Shown here: positions 11,201 to 18,396 of the stretch, one piece after another
Layout: every line of letters begins with the position of its first letter
How positions within the stretch are numbered: the first letter of the stretch is position 1
Assembly: GCA_963746905.1 (NCBI GenBank)
Contig: CAVVCY010000001.1
Span: 62,001 to 126,000 of the forward strand
Direction of reading: 5' to 3'
Source of the DNA: JALYNX01 sp963746905
Lineage (GTDB): Bacteria > Actinomycetota > Acidimicrobiia > Spongiisociales > ZC4RG35
DNA: 64,000 nt
The notes under the pieces: model-generated
Seen by the model: the letters and a program-made list of their open reading frames with translations, nothing else
Told to the model about the DNA's origin: nothing
Databases searched by the model: none
Program-made: the position numbers and the translations under genes

Positions 11201-11289
11201 TGTCGGGCGAGGGCAGATGCCATGGCGACGGGCTGCTCCTCCCAGTGACGTGTGCTCGCCTCGATGTCGGTGAACAGAAACGTCTGCAT
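8263..11289 (-). CDS. Class III nucleotidyl cyclase fused to AAA/NB-ARC-like ATPase and TPR repeats
   Basis: A 1008-residue intact protein. Residues 1-165 form a class III adenylate/guanylate cyclase domain with metal-binding Asp8 (FTDIE) and Asp51 (TTGDG). A P-loop ATPase follows, with Walker A GPGGAGKT at 218-225 and Walker B LVLDNFE at 290-296, in the style of AfsR/LuxR-like STAND ATPases. The C-terminal half, from about residue 530, is helical with TPR-like repeats. No C-terminal DNA-binding domain is present, unlike AfsR or LAL regulators. The architecture is well known in actinobacteria and is thought to be a large ligand-gated signalling switch; the ligand and effector are unknown. It starts 24 bases after the dinB stop, so co-transcription with dinB is possible. 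Confidence 0.9.
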   Translation of the reverse strand: MQTFLFTDIEASTRHWEEQPVAMASALARHDSIMTGAIDRAQGTLLKTTGDGVIARFDSAGNAVAATLDAQKALSAEAWGVTGPLRVRMGIHAGETESRNGDFFGPSMNRAARIMAAGHGGQVLVSGAAAELAAEQLPHGAALRDLGMHRLKDLTLPEHLYQLVHPDIESEFPAPVTLDSRPHNLPLQATEFLGRRNELAAIQVMLESPNTRLLTIAGPGGAGKTRLGLQVAAEQLDHFRDGVFFVDLSAELDPGSVFEAIVRTLELPVLGGGDALQILKSRLRDLEMMLVLDNFEQVTEAAVGLSELLQHAPHLRVVVTSRETLRVRAEHVFPVPPLSLPHPRDPVASIAESESVQLFTERAVAVRPGFTLNEENAAVVAEICLRLDGLPLAIELAAARLKVFTPVDLLDRLRKRLDVLGAGGRDLPDRQRTLWGAIGWSYELLNEDERRLFELMSVFSTTDLPGLEAVASDMDAGLVLDSLASLVDKSLVRSDDDVESQRFAMLLMIKEFAAERLADTPDREAVVRKAHADYFSRLTVDIEERLEGPERDAALEEVESEIGNLRTAWRFWVDAGDLDRMLELIGRLWSLYESKGWYHSAIELASDTLEVMANAGSPPELAPDELVMRTMLARTLMAVRGYDVEVEAEFKRALEISHTVHGSAAQRFPVLRALATYYMGIADFAQGMEYGREILELGERENDLAIQMEGHYVYGVGMAFTGDLEHGLPHLDRAIELHDPRARSASRFRLGPNTGVVARVASGLVLWQYGDLEKSVSRVSAALDIAREIDHPYSIAYALYHNAFLALQRSRFEECIAIAKDLAEVSEEHDYVVWATLAIFLEGICRTVLGETERGLEMTERAIDLYQGLTTPPVFWPLILAFRALVHALAGQPERALALIEEAITIGGPDDMTSPEFRIVKGDILRMLPTPDHASAENSYQSAIRGAHAGGLRLFELQAMTRLVGLRRELGQSPDGSAELAALYGTFTEGLGEYDLVAAGDILELSSH

Positions 11290-11313
11290 CAGGGGTGAAT
11301 ATAGGTTGCGGTG

Positions 11314-12504
11314 CTAGTCGGGGAGCAGAGGCACGGTCAGGCCCGGGTCCTTGCCGAGGAGGACCGCCCGGGTCACGGTCGCCGATCCGAACCGATCGTT
11401 GACCTGATCCATTGCCTCGTCGAGGGCCAGCCCTGGCTCTCGATCGAATGGCAATGACAACTGCAGCGCATCGTCATCGTCGAGGTTGGCGATGGTGATG
11501 CCAATGAGCGTGACGCCCTGACTTTCGATCAAGGGAATCGAATCAGCGAGTAGGCCCCTCAGTGCGGAGAGGATGGTCTGGGTGTGCGCCGTCGCCCGAG
11601 AAAAGGTGTGCGAGCGGGTGGCCCTTGAGAAGTCGTTGAATCGAAGGCGTAAGACGACGGTCCGCCCCACCCGTTCCGCCTTCCGTAGTCGGCGACTGAC
11701 ACGTTCGACCAGGCCGACCAGGATCGTGTCGAGCTCCTCGAGAGATCTGGGCCCCAGCCCGAAGGCTCGTTGTGATCCGATCGTGTGGCGTCGACGGCCG
11801 ACCTCCAGGGGACGCGGGTCCCGATTGTGAGCGAGAGCGTGGAGGTGGCGACCCGATGCCCGGCCCAACATCGCCACCAGGGACGGCTCAGCCAGTTCGG
11901 CGATCTCCCCGACGGTGTTGATTCCCCGGTCGTGGAGCTTGGCGGCGGTCACCTTGCCTACCCCCCAGACCCTTTCCACCGGAAGAGGGTGCAGGAAGTC
12001 GAACTCGGACCCGGGCGCCACCACCAGGAGCCCATTGGGCTTGGCCACCCCGCTGGCGACTTTGGCCAGGAACTTGGTGCGGGCAATCCCGACTGTGATC
12101 GGCAGGCCGACCTCGCTGAGCACCGTCTCTCTCAACCGCCTGGCTATATCAACCGGTGAGCCCGAGATCCTCTTCAACCCCCCCACATCCAGGAAGGCCT
12201 CGTCGATGGAGATCCCCTCGACCAGGGGAGTGGTGTCTTTGAAGACTTCGAACACCGCCTTGCTCGCCTCGGAGTACGCCGAGATCCTTGGCTCGACAAC
12301 GATCGCCTCCGGGCACAGGCGACGCGCCAACCGGCCACCCATTGCGGTCCGCACCCCACAGGCCCTGGCTTCGTAGCTGGCCGCCAAGACCACACCCCCG
12401 CCCACGATCACAGGTAGTGAGCGAAGCTTGGGGTTGTCCCGTTGCTCGACCGACGCATAGAAAGCGTCGAGGTCGGCATGGAGGATCGACGCCTCGGATC
12501 GCAT
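11314..12504 (-). CDS. dinB: DNA polymerase IV (Y-family translesion polymerase)
   Basis: A 396-residue Y-family polymerase. Catalytic acidic residues are visible as Asp11 (HADLDAFYASVEQ) and Asp101-Glu102 (SIDEAFLD). Thumb helix-hairpin-helix sequence (VWGVGKVTAAKL) and the C-terminal little-finger region follow. It performs error-prone bypass of damaged DNA. The ATG at 12504 has no Shine-Dalgarno sequence because a LexA box (12505-12518) touches it, which suggests a leaderless or nearly leaderless SOS-induced transcript. No C-terminal beta-clamp motif was positively identified. The downstream cyclase-ATPase gene is 24 bases away. Confidence 0.94.
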   Translation of the reverse strand: MRSEASILHADLDAFYASVEQRDNPKLRSLPVIVGGGVVLAASYEARACGVRTAMGGRLARRLCPEAIVVEPRISAYSEASKAVFEVFKDTTPLVEGISIDEAFLDVGGLKRISGSPVDIARRLRETVLSEVGLPITVGIARTKFLAKVASGVAKPNGLLVVAPGSEFDFLHPLPVERVWGVGKVTAAKLHDRGINTVGEIAELAEPSLVAMLGRASGRHLHALAHNRDPRPLEVGRRRHTIGSQRAFGLGPRSLEELDTILVGLVERVSRRLRKAERVGRTVVLRLRFNDFSRATRSHTFSRATAHTQTILSALRGLLADSIPLIESQGVTLIGITIANLDDDDALQLSLPFDREPGLALDEAMDQVNDRFGSATVTRAVLLGKDPGLTVPLLPD

Positions 12505-12518
12505 CGAACATATGTTCG
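12505..12518. promoter_or_regulatory. LexA (SOS) box of dinB
   Basis: The 14-base sequence CGAACATATGTTCG is a perfect palindrome matching the actinobacterial/Gram-positive LexA site CGAAC-N4-GTTCG. It directly abuts the dinB start codon, so bound LexA would cover the promoter or transcription start. Confidence 0.85.
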
Positions 12519-12558
12519 CCTAGATCGAGGGTAAAGGCAAGAGGCTTGTATGAGGCTT

Positions 12559-12664
12559 ACCTGAGGTACAAGACGTCAAATACGGCGCCAGCACAACACA
12601 GAAAGCAACCCGGTTTCCGTTCTTTGTCCAATTCACGCCAGATACGGCGCTGCGTACCTCAGGT
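12559..12664. repeat. Long inverted repeat with internal direct repeats, intergenic
   Basis: An 11-base arm (ACCTGAGGTAC, 12559-12569) recurs as its reverse complement at 12654-12664, 84 bases away. Inside, the 8-mer TACGGCGC occurs at 12581-12588 and again at 12643-12650 in direct orientation. No protein is evident. It lies upstream of dinB, between the LexA box and the tandem repeats. It might be a small structured element or a transposon relic; the function is unknown. Confidence 0.5.
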
Positions 12665-12711
12665 AGACGGCTCAGGACTTCCACCTCTCCTCGTCGAGGG
12701 TCCACGCGTTT

Positions 12712-12954
12712 CCTCCCCCAGAAGCGAAGCGACGTTGGGGGAGGTGGCCCGAAGGGCCGGAGGGGGCAACTCTGATGCTTGGCCTAGCGCCTCTCGCGGT
12801 ATGTCCCCAGGAGCGAAGCGACGTTGGGGGAGGTGGCCCGAAGGGCCGGAGGGGGCAACTCTGATGCTTGGCCTAGCGCCTCTCGCGGTATGCCCCCAGG
12901 AGCGAAGCGACGTTGGGGGAGGTGGCCCGAAGGGCCGGAGGGGGCAACTCTGAC
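12712..12954. repeat. Three tandem copies of an 89-bp intergenic repeat with strong hairpins
   Basis: Units start with CCCCAG at 12716, 12805 and 12894 (period exactly 89); the third is cut after about 60 bases. Copies differ by only a few substitutions. The first unit contains a perfect 9-base inverted repeat, CCTCCCCCA (12712-12720) with TGGGGGAGG (12736-12744), enclosing a GAAGCGAAGCGACG loop. A second small palindrome, GGCCCGAAGGGCC, lies just after it. The element fills the gap before the LigD-like gene. An open frame runs through it, but its repetitive peptide and overlap with hairpins argue against coding. It is most likely a dispersed intergenic repeat family. Confidence 0.8.
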
Positions 12955-12978
12955 GACGGGGAGAAATAGGCTTGCCCG

Positions 12979-13884
12979 ATGGAGGTCACCCACCCCGAGC
13001 GCGTGGTGTACCCCGACGACGGGATCACCAAGGGCGAAGTCGTCGGCTACTACACCAAGGTTGCGAGGCAGATGCTGCCGTTCATCGAGGGCCGAGCTCT
13101 ATCGGTGGAGCGCTTTCCCCAGGGGATCGGGGGCAAGGGTTTCATGCAGAAGAATGCACCCGACCACTATCCCGAAGACCTCATCGGGCGTCACGAGCTC
13201 CCCAAGGAGGGCGGTGGCACCACGGTCTACCCGGTGGTCAACACCGCCGAGGGCGTCGCCTTCTTTGCCAATTTCGGGGCGATTACCTTCCACGTCCCGT
13301 CGGTTCGGATCGATGGCGAAGACCGTCCGGACTGGGTGATCTGGGATCTCGACCCTCCACCGGATCAGGTAGCCCTGGTCCGTGAGGCCGCGGCCGTGAT
13401 GCGTTCATTCCTCGATGGCTACGGCATTGCCACGGTCCTCCTTGCCTCGGGCTCCAAGGGCTATCACCTTCGGGCCCGATTGACACCGGCCGTCGACCTC
13501 GAAGCGGTGGGGTGGATCGCGCGGGGTGCGGCAGAACTGGCAGCGTCATCCCACGAGGACTTGTTGACCGTCGCGTTCCGCAAGGCCGATCGCAACGATC
13601 GTGTCTTCATCGATTGGATGCGCAATACCGGCAGGTCGACTTCAGTTGCACCATGGTCACTCCGGCCCCGGTCCGGGGCACCGGTGGCGGCCCCTTTGGC
13701 GTGGGAGGAACTGATGTCAATTGCTCCTGACGGGGTCCACCTACGCACCGTTGATGCCCGCTTGGACGTCGATCCGTGGTCCGGGCTGAAGCCAATCGAC
13801 CTGACGGGAGTCGTGGAGCGCGTGGATCGTGACCTGGCCGACGCCGGGATCAAACTCGAGCCCTTCGACCGCTTCCGCTCCTGA
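12979..13884 (+). CDS. Stand-alone LigD-type primase/polymerase (NHEJ polymerase domain)
   Basis: A 301-residue protein covering just the LigD polymerase module. It begins at the family's typical N-terminus (EVTHPERVVYP). The metal-binding Asp123 and Asp125 (DLDP), the SGSKGYHL segment (157-164) and the third acidic residue near Asp212 (RVFIDWMRN) are present. Homologues extend ends with short gaps during Ku-dependent non-homologous end joining, using ribonucleotides in preference. No ligase or nuclease domain is fused and no ku gene is in the window, so partners must be encoded elsewhere. It follows the 89-bp repeats and points away from dinB. Confidence 0.9.
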   Translation: MEVTHPERVVYPDDGITKGEVVGYYTKVARQMLPFIEGRALSVERFPQGIGGKGFMQKNAPDHYPEDLIGRHELPKEGGGTTVYPVVNTAEGVAFFANFGAITFHVPSVRIDGEDRPDWVIWDLDPPPDQVALVREAAAVMRSFLDGYGIATVLLASGSKGYHLRARLTPAVDLEAVGWIARGAAELAASSHEDLLTVAFRKADRNDRVFIDWMRNTGRSTSVAPWSLRPRSGAPVAAPLAWEELMSIAPDGVHLRTVDARLDVDPWSGLKPIDLTGVVERVDRDLADAGIKLEPFDRFRS

Positions 13885-13901
13885 GAAAACCCGACGGGAG
13901 A

Positions 13902-14957
13902 TTGGCACCGGCCTGGTTGAATCAATTCGTGTTCGAGCCAATCCGCACCAAACGACTTCTGATACGACCATTTCAATCGGGTGACGCTGCCTCGCTCGAA
14001 GCACGGCGCAACGATCCACTCGTCGCCAAATATCAGAACTGGGCCGTCCCGTTCACCACGGAACAGGCGCAGACGGTGGAGGCCGAGTTGGTCGCGATGG
14101 ATGGGCCTCAGGATGAGGAATGGTGGATGGCCGTCGTCGCCGATGGCGAGAGCGGCCAGACCCTGGGAGATGTGGCGTTGCGTTTGAGTCAGAAGGGTCG
14201 AACTGCAGAGATCGGATTCACCTTCGCCAGCGAGCACTGGGGTCGGGGCTATGCGGTCGAGGCCCTGGAGGCCCTGGTGGGCTACCTGTTCGACGTGCTT
14301 GGCGTCACCAGGGTGTTTGGGATGCTCAACCCCGAAAACACGGCTTCGGCGGTGGTGATGGAGAGAACCGGCTTCCTCTACGAGGGCCATACCAAATTGT
14401 CCTTCTGGCTGGAGGATTCCAACGAGGACGACTGGATCTACGGGCTGATCCGTGAGGACTGGGACAAATGGCGTGGACGACCCCGGCATTCTCCGACGAA
14501 GGTGAGCCTCGTTGAGATCACCACCGCCAACGAACGGGCGGTGTCCAAGCTCATCACCCACAAGACCCAAGAGGCGTACGTCGCCCCGATGTTCTGGTCA
14601 TTCGCCGACGCCCTGTTCCCGGAGGAAGTCGACGGCGCTCCTGTCGTGCCCTGGATGCGGGCAGTGGTGGCGGACGACGAGGTAGTCGGATTCGTGATGC
14701 TTGCCCTGCGCACCGAGCATCACCCGGAGCCATACCTCTGGCGGTTGCTGATCGATCGTCTTCATCAGCGGCGTGGCATCGGGGGCCGGGTCCTCGATCT
14801 GATTGCGAGGGAGTGCCTGGAGATGGGCGACACCACCCTCATCACCAGTTGGGGTGAGGGCAAAGGCTCACCCCGGCCTTTCTATCTGAGCCATGGATTC
14901 GTACCTACAGGCAACGTGGTCGACGACGAGACCGAAGGCCGAAAACGGCTGACCTAG
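13902..14957 (+). CDS. Tandem GNAT acetyltransferase (two GNAT domains)
   Basis: A protein of about 351 residues with two GNAT folds. The first (about 10-185) resembles RimJ/RimL-type enzymes: TKRLLIRPFQSGD, EIGFTFASEHWGRGYAVEAL for acetyl-CoA binding, then NPENTASAVVMERTGF. The second (about 200-345) has HQRRGIGGRVLDL as its acetyl-CoA loop and FYLSHGFVPTG at the end. Substrates are unknown; RimJ/RimL relatives acetylate protein N-termini or small amines. The start is uncertain: TTG 13902 is only one base after GGGAG, while TTG 13917 and GTG 13929 are alternatives. It follows the LigD-like gene by 17 bases and may be co-transcribed. Confidence 0.82.
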   Translation: MAPAWLNQFVFEPIRTKRLLIRPFQSGDAASLEARRNDPLVAKYQNWAVPFTTEQAQTVEAELVAMDGPQDEEWWMAVVADGESGQTLGDVALRLSQKGRTAEIGFTFASEHWGRGYAVEALEALVGYLFDVLGVTRVFGMLNPENTASAVVMERTGFLYEGHTKLSFWLEDSNEDDWIYGLIREDWDKWRGRPRHSPTKVSLVEITTANERAVSKLITHKTQEAYVAPMFWSFADALFPEEVDGAPVVPWMRAVVADDEVVGFVMLALRTEHHPEPYLWRLLIDRLHQRRGIGGRVLDLIARECLEMGDTTLITSWGEGKGSPRPFYLSHGFVPTGNVVDDETEGRKRLT

Positions 14958-14971
14958 CGGCGTTGATGCGG

Positions 14972-16165
14972 TCAGGTCTCGCTGCTGGGCTTGGTTAGGC
15001 CCAACCACTCGATGATTTGATCCTGGATCTCGTAGTCGTGGAGGAGGTCGAAATGTTTGCGCCCTCCGAGAACCTGTGTGTCGTTCGCCTCGATCGTGCG
15101 TCGTCGACCTCGCCCGGTTCCGCTGGCTGCCCGAACCATCAAGTCACCGAAAATGGCGCCCACCGGGTGTCGAGGGTTCTTGGTGACCACGGCCGCAACG
15201 AAGTGTTGTTCCACCTCGGGCAAGGGTGGAGGGTCGTTGTGCACGTCAGTCCCGGGCGGGCCGCCCTCGACGATGCGCCCGAATCGAAGATCCTTTATGC
15301 CCACACTGCGGGCGTCGAGAAACTCAGCCAATGGGCGGCTCTCCGCTGTTGCTCCTAGAGCCCACGCGACGATGTTCGCAGCCTTCTCCAATGGCGCGCC
15401 GAGGTGTGGAGTGGCCACCGTGATCACGTGATCCAGCCTCTTAGTCCAGTCCTTGCCTGCCTCATTGCCAATAAGGCAGGCGCTCCGAATCACCAGACCG
15501 CCCATCGAGTGACCGACCAGCGCCATCGATTCGATCGGAGTCGGCCAACAGCGAAACAACTGTTCGAGAAGCTGGGCTAATTCGGCCCCGTTGTCCGATA
15601 CGTGGCGACCCGTGTTGTAACGCACCATCACCGGAGTGGCAGGCGACTCGGTCACAAGCCGATCTCGTAGCCCGGGACGGTCATCCTTCTCCAGCCAAGA
15701 GTCCTCGGTGCGGCCCAATCCGTGTACCAGGACCACGATCCGGGAGGTGGCGGAGGGGAACCCTGCCGCAACGCCGGCAGGCGTCAACTCGACCAGGGCG
15801 CCCCCCGGTTGCCGGATGCCCATTTCGATCTGGAAGTCGATTTCCCTACGCACGAGCTCGTCGCCCCAGGTGGCGTTGATGGCCGCACGAACCTTGCGGT
15901 TCAGCGGTGTCTCGGCAAGGGCCTCTCCTCGAGAGCTCGCAGCCAGCCCAATGGTGGCGCCGACGGCGGAGCTGCCAAAGCGGATCACGTCGTAGACGGA
16001 GGCGATGGTGGCGTCGAACACGCGTCGAGCGGGCTCTCCCCCGGGGCCGGTCCAGCGCAGAGAGCGATCGGCGATTGCCCGGTGCATACCTTCCACTGGC
16101 GCGGTGAGTCGGTCGACCACGAGGTCGAACAAATCGCTCAAGCCCCGCATTTGATCGGTACTCAT
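14972..16165 (-). CDS. Alpha/beta-hydrolase, PGAP1/lipase-like
   Basis: About 397 residues. The C-terminal two thirds is an alpha/beta-hydrolase with an oxyanion region (VVLVHGLGRTEDSW), a nucleophile elbow GHSMGG (Ser220) and a late His-containing segment (GRKHFDLLHDYEIQ). The N-terminal 100 residues form a helical extension seen in some actinobacterial lipases/esterases. The substrate is unknown. The frame is open upstream to 16819, but that part overlaps the divergent dehydrogenase and looks non-coding, so ATG 16165 is preferred; GTG 16177 is possible. Confidence 0.82.
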   Translation of the reverse strand: MSTDQMRGLSDLFDLVVDRLTAPVEGMHRAIADRSLRWTGPGGEPARRVFDATIASVYDVIRFGSSAVGATIGLAASSRGEALAETPLNRKVRAAINATWGDELVRREIDFQIEMGIRQPGGALVELTPAGVAAGFPSATSRIVVLVHGLGRTEDSWLEKDDRPGLRDRLVTESPATPVMVRYNTGRHVSDNGAELAQLLEQLFRCWPTPIESMALVGHSMGGLVIRSACLIGNEAGKDWTKRLDHVITVATPHLGAPLEKAANIVAWALGATAESRPLAEFLDARSVGIKDLRFGRIVEGGPPGTDVHNDPPPLPEVEQHFVAAVVTKNPRHPVGAIFGDLMVRAASGTGRGRRRTIEANDTQVLGGRKHFDLLHDYEIQDQIIEWLGLTKPSSET

Positions 16166-16234
16166 TCGTTGACCCACGATGAGGACGGTAACGAGAGGTC
16201 GGCACAACTCCGAAGGCGACGGGATACTTGGGGG

Positions 16235-17251
16235 ATGCGAGCACTGGTTCTCCATGGCCCCAGAGTGGCTCGGGTCGAAGATGTAGCTCCGCCCACCGCG
16301 AAGGCAGGTCTCGTCGTAGTCGAGGTCGAACGGGCTGGGATATGTGGAACCGATGTCGAGTTCTTCACAGGTGAGATGGACTATCTCCGTCAGGGTTATG
16401 AGTCCTATCCGCTTCGAATCGGTCACGAATGGGTTGGCCGGGTGACTGCTCTCGGCGAGGGAGTGGACCCAACCTGGTTGGGAAAGCGGGTCACTGGCGA
16501 CACCATGCTCGGTTGCGGGGAATGTGACCGGTGTCGCAGCGGACGACACCACATCTGCGAATTCCGTCATGAGATCGGGGTTCGCGGGGGCTGGCCGGGT
16601 GCTCTGGCTGAGCAACTGGCCGTTCCTGCCTCGGCACTCTATGAGATTCCCGAGCAGGTCTCGTCCTCGGCAGCGGCCCTGGTCGAGCCCGGAGGTGGTG
16701 CGGTCCGGGCCGTGAACGCGACCGGGCTCGAGGCGGGTCAACGCCTGCTGGTCTTCGGCCCGGGCACGATCGGGCTTCTCGTCGCTCAATTCGCGATGGC
16801 CCGAGGCGTCGAGGTCCACATCGTGGGTATCGAGAATGCGGGCCTCGACCTGGCCCGGTCCTTGGGTGTGCGCTACACCTACCTGGGGACCGATGATCTG
16901 TCAGGGCTTTTCGATGGTGTTGTCGACGCAACCATCGACGCTGGAATCCCAGCTTTGAGCCTCGGGCATGTCGAACCCGGAGGGCGGCTGGTCCTGATCG
17001 GCATCTCTACCGAGCCGAGCCTGCTCGACAGCCGTCGGATCACCCTGGGTGACGTGACTGTCGTCGGAATCCTCGGAGGCTCGGCCGGGCTCGGCGAGGC
17101 GATCGCGGCCTACAGCGACGGCCGGGTTGTGCCCGACCCGTTGGTGTCCGAGGTGATTGGCCTCGAAGATGTCGCCGGACGGTTGGCGGGCGAGAGAGGT
17201 CCCGAAGCGGGGTCGGGCCCGAAAGTGCATGTTGACCCGAAGCTGGTCTGA
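16235..17251 (+). CDS. Zinc-dependent MDR alcohol/polyol dehydrogenase
   Basis: A 338-residue medium-chain dehydrogenase/reductase. Catalytic-zinc residues are suggested by CGTD (near residue 38) and GHEW (about 63-66). The structural zinc loop has the four-cysteine pattern CGECDRCRSGRHHIC. The Rossmann NAD(P) fold appears at VFGPGTIGLLVAQFA. The early GTDVEFF stretch resembles glucose or threonine dehydrogenase-like members. It is likely to oxidise a sugar, polyol or amino alcohol; the substrate is not decidable. The start ATG is preceded by GGGGG only. It diverges from the hydrolase with 69 bases between starts. Confidence 0.88.
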   Translation: MRALVLHGPRVARVEDVAPPTAKAGLVVVEVERAGICGTDVEFFTGEMDYLRQGYESYPLRIGHEWVGRVTALGEGVDPTWLGKRVTGDTMLGCGECDRCRSGRHHICEFRHEIGVRGGWPGALAEQLAVPASALYEIPEQVSSSAAALVEPGGGAVRAVNATGLEAGQRLLVFGPGTIGLLVAQFAMARGVEVHIVGIENAGLDLARSLGVRYTYLGTDDLSGLFDGVVDATIDAGIPALSLGHVEPGGRLVLIGISTEPSLLDSRRITLGDVTVVGILGGSAGLGEAIAAYSDGRVVPDPLVSEVIGLEDVAGRLAGERGPEAGSGPKVHVDPKLV

Positions 17252-17266
17252 GGGTGACCGCGGAGA

Positions 17267-18285
17267 TCAGGTGATGGTTCGCGGGAAGCCGCAACGCACC
17301 GCGGTCTCGGGATCCCGGAACGAAGTGATCCCCGAGATGGTCTTGCTGCCCTCGGCTACTTCGATCACCTGGATGCCACTGACAGTCATCACTCCGTCCG
17401 AGCCGGGCTCGTAGGTGGCAAAGGCCGGTTGCCCGTTGGCGCCGCCTGGCCGCATGGTGACTCCATTCGGCCGGACGTGGGCGAATATCGCCACTTCGAT
17501 GAAGTCCGCCACCGTTTCCGAGCCTTGGTACCAGGTGGGGATCGGCGGCATCGAAATCCGGACGTCGTCAGTGACTGTGGCCAGGAACTCGGTGATGTCG
17601 GCTCGCTCCCAGGCCCTCATGTATCTGTCCAATAGCTTCCTTCACTCCGGGATCCTTCGGATCGGCAGGCAGCGGTGTTGCGCGAGGCATTCATGGTCTC
17701 CCGGGCGCGGAAGAGCAAGCTGTTGACCGCTGACGGAGAACTGTCGAGCACCTCGGCTACCTCGTTCTGGGAGAAATCCAGGACGTCGTGGAGCAGCAAG
17801 GCGGCTCTTTGACGGGCCGAAAGCCTTTGCAGCGCAGCGATGAAGGCGAGGCTGATCCGTTCTCGTTGTTCGGCGGAATACGCTGGGTCTTGCTCGAGCC
17901 CGATGTTCGCATCACCGATCGGCTCGACCCATTCGATGGCGACATCGGCGCCCTCGGGGAAGGACCCAGGGGCGGCTGACGGACCGTGGTTGACCGGGTG
18001 GCTGCGTGGGCGGCGCCCTCTGAGCCGGTCGATGCAGAGGTTGGTGGCGATTCGATACATCCAGCCCTGAAAAGAGCCCCGGGCCTCGAAAGTATCGAGA
18101 CGTTGCCAGGCACGCAGCAACGTGTCTTGCAGGGCCTCTTCTGCGTCGGGGCCCGAGCCCAACATCCGATAACAGTGACGGAGGAGACCCATTCGATGCC
18201 CGTCGACCAAGGAGGCGAACGCAACAGTGTCGCCCGCCCGAGCGCGAGCCAGGGTCGGCCCTATTTCGGCGATTTGGCTCGTCAT
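17267..18285 (-). CDS. ECF RNA polymerase sigma factor with C-terminal SnoaL domain, one frameshift
   Basis: From ATG 18285 the first frame encodes sigma region 2 (HCYRMLGSGPDAEEALQDT, WMYRIATNLCIDRLRGRR) and region 4 (LSARQRAALLLHDVL, FSQNEVAEVLDSSPSAVNSLL). It stops at 17617. An overlapping frame (17267-17632) encodes a SnoaL/NTF2-like domain (WERADITEFLATVTDDVRISMPPIP). In SigJ/SigG-type ECF factors these domains form one protein, and the SnoaL tail modulates sigma activity in place of an anti-sigma factor. A single base change near 17640-17690 would join them, giving RKLLDRYMRAWE at the junction. Two separate overlapping genes remain possible but are less typical. Confidence 0.85.
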
Positions 18286-18396
18286 CTGTCACCCATCACG
18301 ACTGTCACACACTGTATGACGAGATCCGGGCTCGAAATCTTGCGGTTGATGCGTGGCGAGTAGCCTGCACCCGCTCGCCCGACCTGACCTCCGGGG

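Noticed and set aside
12288..12953. Long plus-strand open frame across dinB and the 89-bp repeats
   Set aside because: It is antisense to dinB and its second half is a repeated peptide from tandem hairpins; no start signal.
12712..12954. CRISPR array
   Set aside because: The units are continuous 89-base near-identical copies with no unique spacers.
15722..16234. N-terminal extension of the alcohol dehydrogenase frame
   Set aside because: It is antisense to the lipase gene; the MDR family starts at MRALVLHGP (16235).
14972..16819. 615-residue version of the lipase gene
   Set aside because: The extra 218 residues overlap the divergent dehydrogenase and have no family similarity; ATG 16165 is sensible.
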